Shown in pieces: positions 43,701 through 55,900 of a stretch of DNA of 64,000 nucleotides. Where the stretch lies: the NCBI GenBank assembly GCA_011009095.1, contig VTPC01008672.1, forward strand, positions 57,575 through 121,574. The letters are read 5' to 3'. Within the stretch, counting starts at the first letter, position 1; each line of letters starts with the position of its first letter. The notes beneath the pieces are model-generated. The model saw only the letters and a program-made list of their open reading frames with translations. It did no database searches and was not told where the DNA came from. Made by a program: the position numbers and the translations under genes. The stretch comes from Ignelater luminosus. Taxonomy: Eukaryota > Arthropoda > Insecta > Coleoptera > Elateridae.

Positions 43701-46689
43701 ACATAACATAATAGTATTTAACAATTTTCTTTTTGTTGAAAATAACTTTCGTTTGGTGATTTTAAGCAATAGATTACTTGTATGTCTTATACAAAGAGTA
43801 ACCAAGAACAAAAACAATAAACATAATAGAAATATATTTGCCATTGTCAGATTTTCTACAAAAATGCATTAGGCTAGGCAGAACTCAAAAAAAATTTTTT
43901 TTGTATGCATTAATGCTTTTACAAGTAACAACCAATCAGTATTTCCCTGTTTAATTACTCGTATTAATTTAAAAGTAAATAAACCTAAACGTTGTGTGTA
44001 CCCAACGTTGGCTAGAAATGGGTTAACACTAGTGTACACTTGTGTAAAATAAACGAATAAACCTTACATGAGAAATGGTTTTCACTTCATAACTTGGCAA
44101 AACAAAAGAATAATTATGTCATACCCTATATCACCAAAAAAAAAATATATTTAAAACATGATATTCAGCAATATGAAAATCAAGTAGGCGTTCCATTTAC
44201 AAAAATTGCGTTTACGTTCCACCACTGAAGTAAAACAAGACGATTGCAAAATGATTTTGTTTTGTGTTTGAAAGTAAATTCTCTAAAACCCCTTCTTTGC
44301 CATTCTTTTTTACATACCTTCACTTGTTCCTTAGATATTCCAGCTTAAAAAAATCAAATATTTTCATTTTTAGAAAATATCTAGTAAGCCGTGGACTTTT
44401 TTGAAAAAACAAAAACATTACTAAATTGATCTCCAAATTAAGCAACTTTTTTCTAATTTAACTGACTTGCTTCTCTTATGGTTTCTGAGATCCCAATGGT
44501 GAGCTTCGAAATTGGGGTATACTGTATACTCATAGAAAGATTCATAGTAACTGTTTTTATTATTTCTACAGGAAAAGAATGGCAATGGTTTGGAAAAAAT
44601 GAGAAATTTTGAGTTTTCAATTATTACATAACATTTAATCACCCAAGTGTTTTCATTGAAGAATTTGTCTTGAACATGTTTAATTTTTAACCTTTTGGGA
44701 AGACGCCATTATTTGGCAAGTTTACATAATATGGTTTAGATTAAATCAGAAACAAACTTGACTTTCCTAAAAGTAATTAATGAGTCAAATTTGTTGATAA
44801 ATTAAGTTAACAGAAATTCTCATCGCAGTGTATTCTTTGTTGACTCAAGATTCTTTATGCTGTGTACTTTATAAGTACAATAAAACTTTTAAACTTGTTC
44901 ATGGTTATTATCTTGGAATTTTTGAACTATACTTTGTGTGAAATCAAAATAACCTAAGCATGTCAAATTGAATTGCTCTCATATCATGCCAAAAGGGTCA
45001 AAATTGAACTATAAGACTATAATGGTGAAAACACCATTGCTCTATCTCTAATAATAATATTTGGGTGATTGAATAGTTCAAATGGAAAATTTTATTTTGA
45101 ACACTTGATAAAAAAAACAAACGAAAGTAGGATGAAACAGTTGAATGTACAAAAAAAAAAGAACAAAAAGAAATACATACTGTGTTAAGCAATCAAGAGT
45201 AAAGATTAATGTAGTATGACGGACTGCTTTATATTCTTCATGTTCTATGCAACCAGAAGGAGTAATTAATAGATTTCCATCTGGTGAAAAGCTAAGTCTT
45301 CGAAAATATGACTTAAATGTATCATCATGAAAGTATTTTACTTCCTTATTATACAGAACATGTGATTCTGGTAAAGGTAATATTCCTTTATGTGTTCTTG
45401 ATACCACACGCTTTCCACTGTTATCAAAGATTCTACATACTCTATCACTACTTAATGTTGCTATATATTGACCTTTAGGATCCCATGTTACACCCTGAAT
45501 AAGAATAAAGTATTAGGTTTTTAATTAATTTATTAAAGTTTAGATGAGGACTAACCTGTACAAAACCTTTATGATCTGATAAGATACATTCATTTGATCC
45601 TTTTGTAAAATCCCACAAAATGGCAGTGTTGTCGATTGATCCAGATATTAATTTCATTCCATTAGACGACCAACATATATCATAGACATCTTCTTTATGA
45701 CCACGTAATATCTGAAAATAGCATTTTTACTAAAAAAATATTCAGTGTGTTGTTAATTTATTGATGGACTCAAATTAATAGACAATAGAATCTTAAAATG
45801 CACTTTAATGTTCATTTAATATTTTTTGACAAATAGTTTTCTGAGTTAAAGTATTATAATATCTGAATTATTTAAATGTATGAATGGGGGGAGTCTGTAT
45901 CTGTAGATGTGTTTGCTGTTTCAATAAGTTGCTTTTTGCATTTTTCGTATTATTTCATATTCAGTTTGATTATTATTACTATAGTTTGCAAACTGCTATC
46001 ATGATTTCTAAGTCTTTCATGAACTATTTTCTAAAATATATATTTTTATTAATCAAGGCATTCAATTTTTGTAATTGTAAACTTCCGAGAATCTTCAAAA
46101 TAGGCTGGTAAATCAAGTCATAGCTAACTATAAATTCTTTTTATTAAAAACAAGTACAAAGATTATGGAACAAGTAAATCATAGAATGCCAAGATTTACA
46201 ACAGATAGAAAAAACAGATGCTGTTGTACTCTTATTCTTTCCATTTAAATAAGCCAGATAAAAGTATTACTTAGCTTACTTTATGTACAAGCCATGTTTC
46301 TTTATCAGATGTTTCACCTTCCAAAAGAGGGATATTGTCAGTTTTCAAAGTCCAAATTATAATATTGGCATCATCATCGCCAGAAGCCAAATACTGCCCA
46401 GAAGGAGACCATCGAACCACATTTACTGCTCGTTGATGTCTACTTAAATCGGATACCATTTCTTGATTAACTGCTCCATTCTGTTGTATTTTCAAATACC
46501 ATATCTGGTGATAGATAAAATTTATTACAATTTAACGTAAAACAAGTAATACTTTTAATTTACCAATATATGACAGTCGTATCCACCAGAAGCTAACCTA
46601 TAAAATTCCTCATTTTCACTAGGTTGGATATCAACACTTAAAACAGGATCTCTATTATGCCATGATATTTCTGGTATTGTACATTTCAT
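37730..46689 (-). CDS. Chromatin assembly factor 1, p60/p105 WD40 subunit
   Basis: Exons (minus) 46564-46689, 46280-46504, 45556-45711, 45181-45494 and 37730-39660 join in phase. The N-terminal 370 or so residues are WD40 repeats: MKCTIPEISWHNRDPVLSVD, DCHILIW, VVRWSPSGQYLASGDDD, GHKEDVYDICWSSNGM, SFSPDGNLLITPSG, then AAILPSPKQVTIAVRCCP and ITDLTWSPDGLLLIASSTDG. The wording is that of CHAF1B/Caf1-105, which with p150/p180 and p48 deposits H3-H4 during replication. A long Lys/Glu/Asn-rich disordered tail ends PRRVTLITLSSPKRKKK. A run of eight A (T at 38617-38624 on +) must be read as seven to keep the frame; then the protein has 916 residues, longer than human p60 because of the tail. Intron 4 is 5.5 kb of transposons. 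Confidence 0.95.
39716..40206. repeat. MITE in CAF-1 intron 4, about 65-bp TIRs
   Basis: GGCAAAGGAACTGTCTATCA at the left pairs with GGTAAAGGAATTATCAAACA read on the opposite strand from 40206, and the match goes on through TCAAATGAAACTTGGTAT. The 491-bp body is non-coding. It begins 56 bp from the exon-5 acceptor. Confidence 0.8.
40595..40865. repeat. MITE inside the left fold-back arm
   Basis: GTGTGCTGGGACATTAAAC at the left and the complement of GTGTGCCATGACATTAAAC at the right, extending over AATCATTAGTTTTTGTCAAA. TA flanks it (40593-40594 and 40866-40867). Its removal restores the arm match. Confidence 0.85.
41123..44022 (-). mobile_element. piggyBac-type transposon with TTAA duplications
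   Basis: TTAA stands at 41119-41122 and 44023-44026. The ends read CCCATTTCCAGC and, from the other side, CCCATTTCTAGCC, so one inverted end of about 12 bp with a single difference. The 2.9-kb interior codes on the minus strand for a broken piggyBac transposase with acidic N-terminus and Cys-rich C-terminus. Confidence 0.9.
41287..43557 (-). pseudogene. piggyBac transposase, broken
   Basis: ATG at 43557 (MAGNRLLTQKQLEETVLEI); a donor near 43485 and a frame restarting about 43435 suggest a short intron. An acidic segment follows (EITDEEDVDEDVIMSEE, CSDSDSDDKF). The core block DKDDRFAKLRPLFDIIN, HNLSIDEQMVPYFG and LCSSDGYLF contains the conserved Asp of the DDE_Tnp_1_7 fold, but about seven residues are missing after the HSCK motif. 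The middle between 42580 and 41610 is largely unreadable. SVIANCWKLFR and MSQLDFKSYIV then lead to a Cys-rich end, CKLC...YLCKKCNVHLH...CFEEFHK, the zinc-binding tail of the family, closing at 41287. Confidence 0.88.
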
Positions 46690-49600
46690 TATTTTCCAAG
46701 ATGTATGTACAGTTTAATTATAAATAAATTATTTTATAGAACCCTCACTATACAAAGAATTAACACAAAATAAACAATTTCAACGCTTTACCGCCAAGAA
46801 TGATTGTACTATTGTAGTGGTAGGAAAATTAAGCAAGGCGGTACTACACTCCAGTAAAAAGTCTCTAGAAACGCACAAAATTTGAATTTTTAAAAATTAT
46901 TGAATCCATTAAAATTCTCGTTTAGTAATTGGAATGATGATTTCGTAATGGTAATCTATATTAGAAAGAATAATGTGCTGGCTCCGTACTTAATAATTTT
47001 AATTTTCTTAACAGTGTGGTTACTATTACACGAAGGGTAATTAAGTGCAGGACAACGAACTCGAATAGCATTTTTTCATAATAAGTTTATTTATTTGTCT
47101 CTATAAAGTTAAATTTAGTTATAAGAAGTTAACTTACTTTTTATATTAATTTTAAATATAAAAGCAATGACAGATTATGCAAATATTTTTAAAATTTTAA
47201 TTTAAAAACCTCAATCTGTTATATTTGATTGGTGGCAATACTAACCATCTAGGTATATTTTAAAAATCGTTCTGTAATTGTAGTGGTAACAATCATTATT
47301 AGTTTTCCCGCTCTAATTCAAAGATAAGAAAGGAAATCAGAAACCACTAGAGAAAAGAGAAATTTAATATTTTAAACTTTTGATGACAAGGGCTTTTGGG
47401 GTGCTACAGCAAAAAGAATCTATTGTAAAATTTGATTTTGGGAGTTGGGGATTGAGGGTGAACGTAAACGAGAAACTTCTTTGTACTCTTTCTATAAGAA
47501 ATATAAGTTAATGACATTTTTCTAAATCAATGCACCGGTACAGTACAAAAATCTTTTTAACGAACTCCGAAGGAGTGGTTACTGCATTTGCGAAGTTTGT
47601 CGGTCTGTCCGCGTATTTTGTCAAATTTTGAAATTTTGACTTCAGATTTGGATTCTTCGGTATCTTCGATTTTTGATAACTCTTCGGGAACATGGTCAAA
47701 ATGTCCGCCGAAAATTGGCAAATTTTTAAAAACTTTTTTTTACTTTAGAATTGTATTCTACATCAGAAAATAAGAGAAACAGGTTGAGGATGAACGTCAA
47801 CGAAAATCTCTTTGTACAACCTGATAGGGAATAAAAAGTTATGAAACTTTGCAATTTGAACCATCTCGATATCTACTGCTGTTTGGGAGTTACAGAGCTT
47901 TAAATAAAATTTGCCGGATTTTTGAGGTTGGCTTTCGCCAATAAAGAAAAATATTTGTTTAATATTTTGACCTGTACTACTTATATATCAAGTTTCAAAA
48001 AAAAAATCAGTGAGGTGCACTTTGTGCATGTGCCTTGTAAGTATAAGTATCTGCATCTAGATATTTAAAGAAATGTATCTGTTACAACACTGAAGTGTTT
48101 TTAATGATGGGTGTTTACCATGTTTACTTATTCGTCTTATCAAAGTGGTCTAGAAAAATAAAATTAAATGTCTTAGATTAGTTCACTCACATATCTAAAT
48201 AAATAAATAAATAATATAAGGAAAGAAAAGTGGACATTTTTTAATAGAAGAATTCCAGTGACTCTAATTGTTAAAATAGGTAGAATTAATATTATAACTT
48301 GACAAATAGTATTTAAATAATAAATGCTGTAGATTTCCATTGTGTTTGATTTGTCTGAAATATCTTCTGTAGAATATTGTCAGGGGTGTTACAGTGAGTG
48401 AAAACATTTTATTAACAATTTGGGATCACTTTAAATATGCCTCCTTCCAATGATTTGCAAAACCTATTAGCAATTATAAAGGATATCTGGAAGGGTTTAA
48501 ATACAATGCGTTTTTCAATTTAATGGAAATTACACAGTGGTGAAGTAATAAACATCTATCTTGGTTTTTGGAAGTTTGTAGGAAAAGAAAGGAGGGCTAT
48601 AAATTTAATGTCAGATACCCAGTCCACCCCTTTTTAGTTTCTCATTTGCTAATTTATACACAGCTTATTTCAGCTGAATCCAGTAACAAAAACTAGACGA
48701 TGCGTATCATAAAAGCACTATTATCTGCGACCTGCTGGGCCTTGCACATGTTTAACTTTCATTTTTAATTTTGGGAAAGTTAAAAGAGAAGTGCTATAAA
48801 AAGTTGTAGCTTGCATTTGAATTTTTTTTTTGAAAATGCATTGTACATACTTAGTACTGCACATCAGTTCAATACAATAGGAAAATACTAGTGATTTAAG
48901 TACTTTAAAAAATTTATAAAACACAAACTCTTTCGAGTTCTTAAATCATTAAACTTTATAAAAACAGAAAAAGAATCTTACAAATACAGAATTATAATAT
49001 TGATAAATAAAATGGTCATCAATTCTAATGTGAAAATCAGAATTTTTATGAAAATAGTATAGAATATCATAATCGGGGTTTCCAAAATATTATTATTCGC
49101 AATTTCTTAAATTGTTGATAAATCTAATCTTCAAACCCCAACCATCTTCATTGTGTAGTGAGATAAATTCTAATACCTCTATGAGTAAACAACATATATA
49201 ATGAATACTTACAGCATGTTATACAATCTTCATCTCTTATTTTCTTGATACTTTACAACATCAAGATCTGATGAGGAAGAATCTTCTCTAGCATGTGATT
49301 TGCAAGCATTAAACTTTTAGTTCAGTATGCTGATATACTTACATATTTCTTGTAATTTGAGCTGAGTGATTTTAATCACATCAAAGATTATATGATTGGT
49401 TTTGTTAGTTTAGCAGAGTAGTTCAGTAAAAGAAAACTAAGGTTTTTTCGTTTTATTAATAAAAAGTCTCCTTCATTGACTGACATACATGTTTACAATT
49501 TCTAATTACATGAAACATGTACAACAGTTGATATGCATTATACTACATTTACAACCACAAAAAATCAGTCAGTTGGTAATAAAAAAATCTAATCATTCTT

Positions 49601-49970
49601 TTCTCTATGTAAATGTATATGATGTAATCGAGGAGACTAGCTCTTCGTAATAAATAATATTTACAAGACGTTCATGTTTTACCATATGGTATATTTACAT
49701 TTCTTCTACAACATAGATAAAAATCTCATCTTATCATCTCAGTTGCTATCACGTTTATTTAATAACATTTTTTCAATAAATTACTTCTTTTTACAAACAT
49801 TCTTATGTTACACCTACTTAGGCATCTAAAAATATACAAATAAATAAGAAAAAACACTATACAAAAGTTTACAAATTTAGACGTGTAAAATTTATTAAAA
49901 TTGTTATAAATTTATTAGAAAAAAAATCGATTTTCATTTAGGACCTCCATTACATGGGCAAATTTAATTA
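46690..49970. other. Between CAF-1 and the SASH1/SKIP gene; degenerate direct repeats
   Basis: Two related blocks lie in the same direction at about 47455-47520 and 47785-47850 (GAGGGTGAACGTAAACGAGA against GAGGATGAACGTCAACGAAA). The stretch 47560-47640 has unusual CG content (GTTTGTCGGTCTGTCCGCG). 49000-49970 probably includes the 3' UTR of the next gene. No other gene recognised. Confidence 0.45.
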
Positions 49971-52900
49971 TTATTTGGCAGCATTGGACGTAGTACGGTT
50001 GGCACAACTGGAAAAATTGTTAATTCCTCGAACATTCTCACCTTGAGGGAAGACTGGCTGGCGTCCATCTTTCTGATTAGCTGACGATAATGAACTACTG
50101 CTGACGCCAGAATCGCTTGATTTTTCACTTGGACAACCACTTCGTCCGACCAAGTTTCCAGTATTTCCACCTTCCCCAAGTGATAGTTCATTGTTCCCAC
50201 CAACTACATACTTGACAGTAGTTAATTTTTGATCGGCTTCGCAGGTTTCTTCCATGTTCAGATTATTCTTACGATAGCTAGAACGATTCAATAAATTTCT
50301 TCGACATGGGTCTATCAATGTTGTTTGACCATGAATACCCACATAAGAATCCTTGGCCTTCTGTTGTATTTTGTCTGTGCTAGCAGAATTTGGTAAATTC
50401 GAATGGTTTGTTATATTTGGTTGATAAGCAGCATCTTCTTTTAAATTTAAAGCATTCTTCTGAGCTTGCCTTACTCTTGCTAAAATCTCATTATTGCATT
50501 GCTCTACTACGGAATCTAAATTATTAGTTGTATCACAAAATCCATTATTATCACTAGTATCTGACTCATCTTGTGGTGATGTGTGATGCGTCTGCTGTGT
50601 GCTCTTTAGAGATGCGTCATAACAACCCGAATCTCTAGGAAATTGGCGACGTTCAAAAGGTGAACAAGTTCCACTAATTCCCAGTGCTCGACATTTATTA
50701 TGATCATCACCCTCGCTACTTGAACCAGCTATATCACCTTCACTGCCAGCTAAATATATATATTTTTAAATAAACGTAAATTTATTAATGATTAACAATA
50801 ATATTGTAATTACTTACAATCTAGGTCATGTAAAAATTGTACTGCTGTTAAAATTTTTGCTCGATGTTCAGAATTTATTATCCCTAAATAATCTAGATCA
50901 GATGGTTCTATTTCTTTAAATAATTCCAAATCTTCATAACCATTTAATACAAAAACAGAAATATGCTCTTGCATGTTAATTGTTCTTAAAAGATCTTCTA
51001 CAGAAGCAGGTTTACCCTTTATATTACGATGCCATTTCATTTCTTTTTTACTTCGTATAGAACGTTCAGATAATAACTCAACGTTGATAAATTTAAATGT
51101 TCCTTTTCTACCATGACATATACCCTTCCATTGTCCACTAGCATTCATTGATAATATGTCTATTATGTCACCTTTCTAGAAAGAGAAGTAATAAGAATTC
51201 TAGAACTGTTGTAACTGAAAGTCTTTTATTAGTGCTGACTTATCCATAAACTCTATTCAACAATATAAAAAATAAATTAGTTAAGTACAATTATTGTAAT
51301 TCTCATTAGAAAAGACAGCACCTGTGGTCTTATTTTACTTGAATACCTTAAATTTCAAAACATCTTTATCATAAGGAGTTGGTGTAAAATCTACTAAAGC
51401 TCTTGCACGTCCAATAATTTGTGGATCAGCTGGGCTTGAATCTACATCTTCAACTGATATGGAACTATGATTACTACCTGCTCTCACTAATGCTTGTGTA
51501 CCTAAAAAATTATTTAAAATAAAATGTAAAAAGATGTATTATTTTTCACTCATGCTTACTAGAACCAGAACCACTTGGTAAACTTTCTATAGAACTAGCT
51601 GAACATGGAAAAGCTTGTTCAGCTCGCTTTTCTTGTTCTACTAAAGATTCATTTCTTAATTTAGATATTTTACGTTGTACATCCTGCCTTAAGCCTCGAA
51701 CTTTCCCGACTAAATTGCATACACCTGTAGATCGTCCATCACTTGACTAAAATGTAGATCCATTTATAATACAATGCCATGGCAAAAGAATTAATTACTT
51801 ACCACGTGGACAGTGCCAATTTGTTGACTACAGTTTTCAAAATCATCTTGATCTTCATAATCCGAACTTTGGCTAGGTGACAAACATTCTTCATTTCTAT
51901 ATGTATGTCCTTTTCTGTATTGCCTTGTTTTGTTGTCAATATGTTGAAATTCTACTGGTTGATCTGATCGACTGGTATCTACTGATAAAGTTGATAATCT
52001 TGAACTAATGCTCTGTATATCTGAACCAGCATAATCACCACTTTCTCTGTCCCTTGCTGACCTGTAACGAATAATTATTTTAAGAATTTAGCCCTTTCGT
52101 ACTGATATTAATTCAACTTCACTCGTACTGATGTTGGTCTGTGAAATCTGCTATGTTCATAATTGTTTTTCTACATACTTAAATGTTTGATATAACAACA
52201 ATTTTGCATAGACGTTAATTACTGTTGCAAATATGCAAGTTATCCTCAGTTTATCCCGAGAATGCAGAACAAATACATTAAAAACTATTAGTGTAGACAA
52301 GTCAAGAACATGTAGATTGATAAGAAAAAGCTAAAACCTGCCAGAAATAAGTTTTACAGATTCTCTAAAATAATAATTCTGTTCATGTTTGAAGTTTATT
52401 AGCATTCTCAACATATACATCATGCTAGGACAAGAAATAGGTTTTTTGTGGTTATAATTAGCATGTACATTCTATATTTCTGTCTAACAATAATGAAAAT
52501 AAATTGATTTGTCCAATATTTAAAATGTTTCTTCTCAGAACTCAATTGCTAACATCCTCAGGGTTCAGAACCTTTTGTATATGCCATTCTATATTTTTCG
52601 AACTTTATTGATAATTTCAGTAACAAAGAAAGTCTATTTTTTAAGTTTTTTGCAAGCTTTAGGAAGAATAAGTTTTTTAAAAAATAACCATATCTTTATA
52701 AAAACAACTTAAAAAAAATTGATACCAGCTGGCAAAATACTTACATTGTTACTGATGATGGGTCTGCAAGACCCAGCAGGAGGTTGCAAGAAGAGCCGTA
52801 TAAGAGATATGAAACTAAGTGTATGCCCATCAAATGAAGTTATTAAAAAGAAGAAATTTCTAATGAAATCCAATTCCCAGCAGTTATAAAAAATTGTTTT

Positions 52901-55900
52901 TGTTCGGGTCTCACAGATTCAGATCGGTACGAAAGGGTTAATTAATTGCCTTTTAAGTTAAAATACTATTCAATTCTGAACGCAAATTTAACATATAATT
53001 TGTGTAAAGTGAATATTTGAAAGTTTATTCAGTGGGTGCGGTTTAAACTACAGAATAATTTAATTTGTTTGAAAGTTTAACAGCTCCCGTGTATTTACAT
53101 TTTCAGTTTGATTAGGTTCACTTAGTATATTTTACCTTGAATGCGTTAAAGGAATAATTGTTGGTGGATGTCCAGCCTGTGGTAAAATAAGCCCTCTTCT
53201 GGGGGCTCCCCTGGGAGTTGATGCAGTGGGAATATCTCTAGGTAGAGATATATCCCCAGCACTTCTAAGTGAGATTACTCCTTCCCCTCGAGATTCTTGT
53301 CTCTGATTGAGGGTAAAGCAAACCCTACCATTTTGTATTGTAGCTGTGGGGCCTGGACTACTGCCCATTAAAAAATCTTCAGGGTCACTTTCATATGGTG
53401 GTTCATCATACCAATGCCCTCGATCGTGTCCATGTGCAGTTGGTGCAAGAACCCTAGCGTCTTCATCATACATGTAGGTATCATCTACAAAATTATCATA
53501 CTTTAGTTTACTAATTAAGTGTTATTAACTGTTTTAATAATCATACCTCCTGTCATAGGTCCTCTATATCCTTCTTTGCCCAATTGGAGTAGTCCTTCTC
53601 GTATATCCCGTAAAATCTAAAATTAAAAAATGATATTGAATGTATGCAGAAATAAGTTTTTTCTTCATTAGTGCAAAAACTGCTCTTTTGACACTTGTTA
53701 CATACATAAATTTCAAATTTTCACAGAGTGTTATTGATATAAAATACTTTCTAAAAACGTTCTAAAAAGGATTGCATTAAAAATTTCAGTAAACAACCCT
53801 ATTGCTCATATCCTTTTATCATTTATACTGCTATTTATAAAAGTCAATCTTTGACTAGATAATGTTAATTCTTGGAAATTCATAAATAAAATATTTGAAT
53901 ACATAAATATTCTAGGTATATTGTGGTTGAAAATTAGGTACTGATTACCTAAGTTACCACAAAAGAGTTGTTAACTTGTAACTACTTAATCACAAATGTT
54001 GCATCCTTTGCAAATTTTGCAAAATTTGATTTATATAAATGATTTCGACTTTTTGAATTTGAATTGAAATTAATGAAACCAACATTTTCATAAATAAACT
54101 GGTGCTGAGAACAAATATTTCAATAGTAATGACAAAGACTCAGTTTAGTATTTAATTACATGCATTTCTCAGGTTTTCTTGAATGAGCATTTCACTTTTC
54201 AAATAGCCCTAGAGGTAGTAGTTGGGAACTATTACATTGCTTACTCTATCTATAACTAAATTAAACGCCCAGAAAACATCTTATTCAATTAACAAACAAA
54301 TGTATATGTTTATGTATTGACAGTGTGTGACATTAACACTATTCTGTTGAAAATGGCATTCTATTTCTGCACCTCAGAGGTAAACTATGTTGTCACCAAA
54401 TTATAATTGTACAGGAGAATGTAAAAACAGTCAAATAACACTATTTAACTATATTGCTAAGGTGATTTAACAAATTGGATTTCTTAGTTATTTTTAAACA
54501 AATTTGCAAGGTCGGAGGTAGGGCGTGCAAATGAGGCAACTTGTCATAGGCGTTGGGGTCACACAGATCACCCTGTTTACCACAGTAAAGTGCTTTAAGA
54601 AATTCTGTCATGGACGCCAAATACCCTAGCGCTGGCCCTGCAAATTTACTGCATAAATGTTTCAAGAGGTGAAGTTATTATAAGTCCCAAGTATATAGTG
54701 CTACTAACTCAATTTTCAAAAAAAGAGACCTAACATAGTTTGCTTCTAATGTACTGATTTGAAGTCTGAAACATGCAATTTCGTTGTGAAACATAATTAT
54801 TGGTTGGTATAATGACAAAAACCGACTTAATGCCAGTATTATGTATCTTAAGAATAGACAATCTCTTTATCCACTTTGCTGATCATATCAAGTTGTTAAT
54901 CCTAGAATTCTCCATCTTCTTGACTTTCTGCTTGAATTTTGTTGTTTAGAACTTTCATCAAATAATGAGATAAATGTCAGTTGCTTCAGTCATCACATCA
55001 ATTAGTTTCATAGACAGTGTCATTATTTTGAGCAATAAGTATATTTCCAGGCATTGTTTACTTTTTTAATAAAATGATGTTGGCCAAAATGTCATTATTG
55101 ATATATAAAAGCAACTTAATTAACATTTGTTCATTCTTATCTATCATATCAATAAAACAAAGAAACCAACAGCAAGTTTCCTATAAAAATGTGTGTATGT
55201 AAATCGACTTAGTAGACACTTGATATTAGAAATTATTATTTAGAAAGAAGTCAATTCTGAACAATGACCCTCGTGCCCTAATGTTATCCTTTGCATTGAG
55301 CACTAGAAGGCACTGTAAATGCTGACTTCATAAAATATCCTCATCATAAAGTACCCATACTATCTGCCATCATGCAACACCTTGTAGGTAAGTATTGCTG
55401 TTTCTGTAACCTACAGTCTTAAAACTTACAGGAAGTTAAAGTCCCAGTTTTGGAATGTTAACTGGGCTTCTTGATAAAATATGCATCTATGGCTATTAAA
55501 ACTCAAAACGTTCTGTCAAAGGGATGAAGGTGAGTAGGGAGTACTATACGAAAGTCCTAATCTCAGTAGCTTTAGGTTTTGGTGTCATGTAGGTCTTTTG
55601 AATAAAATCTTGATTGTATAAACATGAAGACGTTTGATGATGATTGATAATATAAGGAGCACGTTACTTAGCTTGGGTGCCTACTATTTATTTTCCACTG
55701 TAGAACACTACAGAATATAAATGTTTATTTCTGCAAAACTTGAAAGCATGCAGTAAGAAGACATTAGGTATTTCTTGGTTATATTCAGAACTCAATGCAC
55801 TCGTGCCATATGATATTGATATCAGTACCTGGTTTGGGAATTTACTCTTCGTACTGCATTTTAGATTTAAAAGGCTTCTCAAAAAGGTCATACCTGACTA

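Larger units (their letters stand above)
40335..44525. mobile_element. Fold-back element in CAF-1 intron 4, hosting two later insertions
   Basis: 40335-40910 and 44031-44525 are inverted relatives: blocks GGAGATCAATTTACTGATG, CAGCTTACTAGATA, TTCTTTTGTTTTACTAA and AAGTGAAAACCAT on the left recur inverted on the right. The left arm is broken by a MITE (40595-40865), after which GGTTTGTTGGTTTACTTTACA resumes the match. A piggyBac element (41123-44022) sits between the arms. The right arm has its own insertion of about 40 bp near 44470. Outer limits are approximate and no coding belongs to it. Confidence 0.7.

Noticed and set aside
54441..54665. 74-codon GC-richer frame inside the SASH1/SKIP intron
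   Set aside because: No flanking splice sites in matching phase and no family features.
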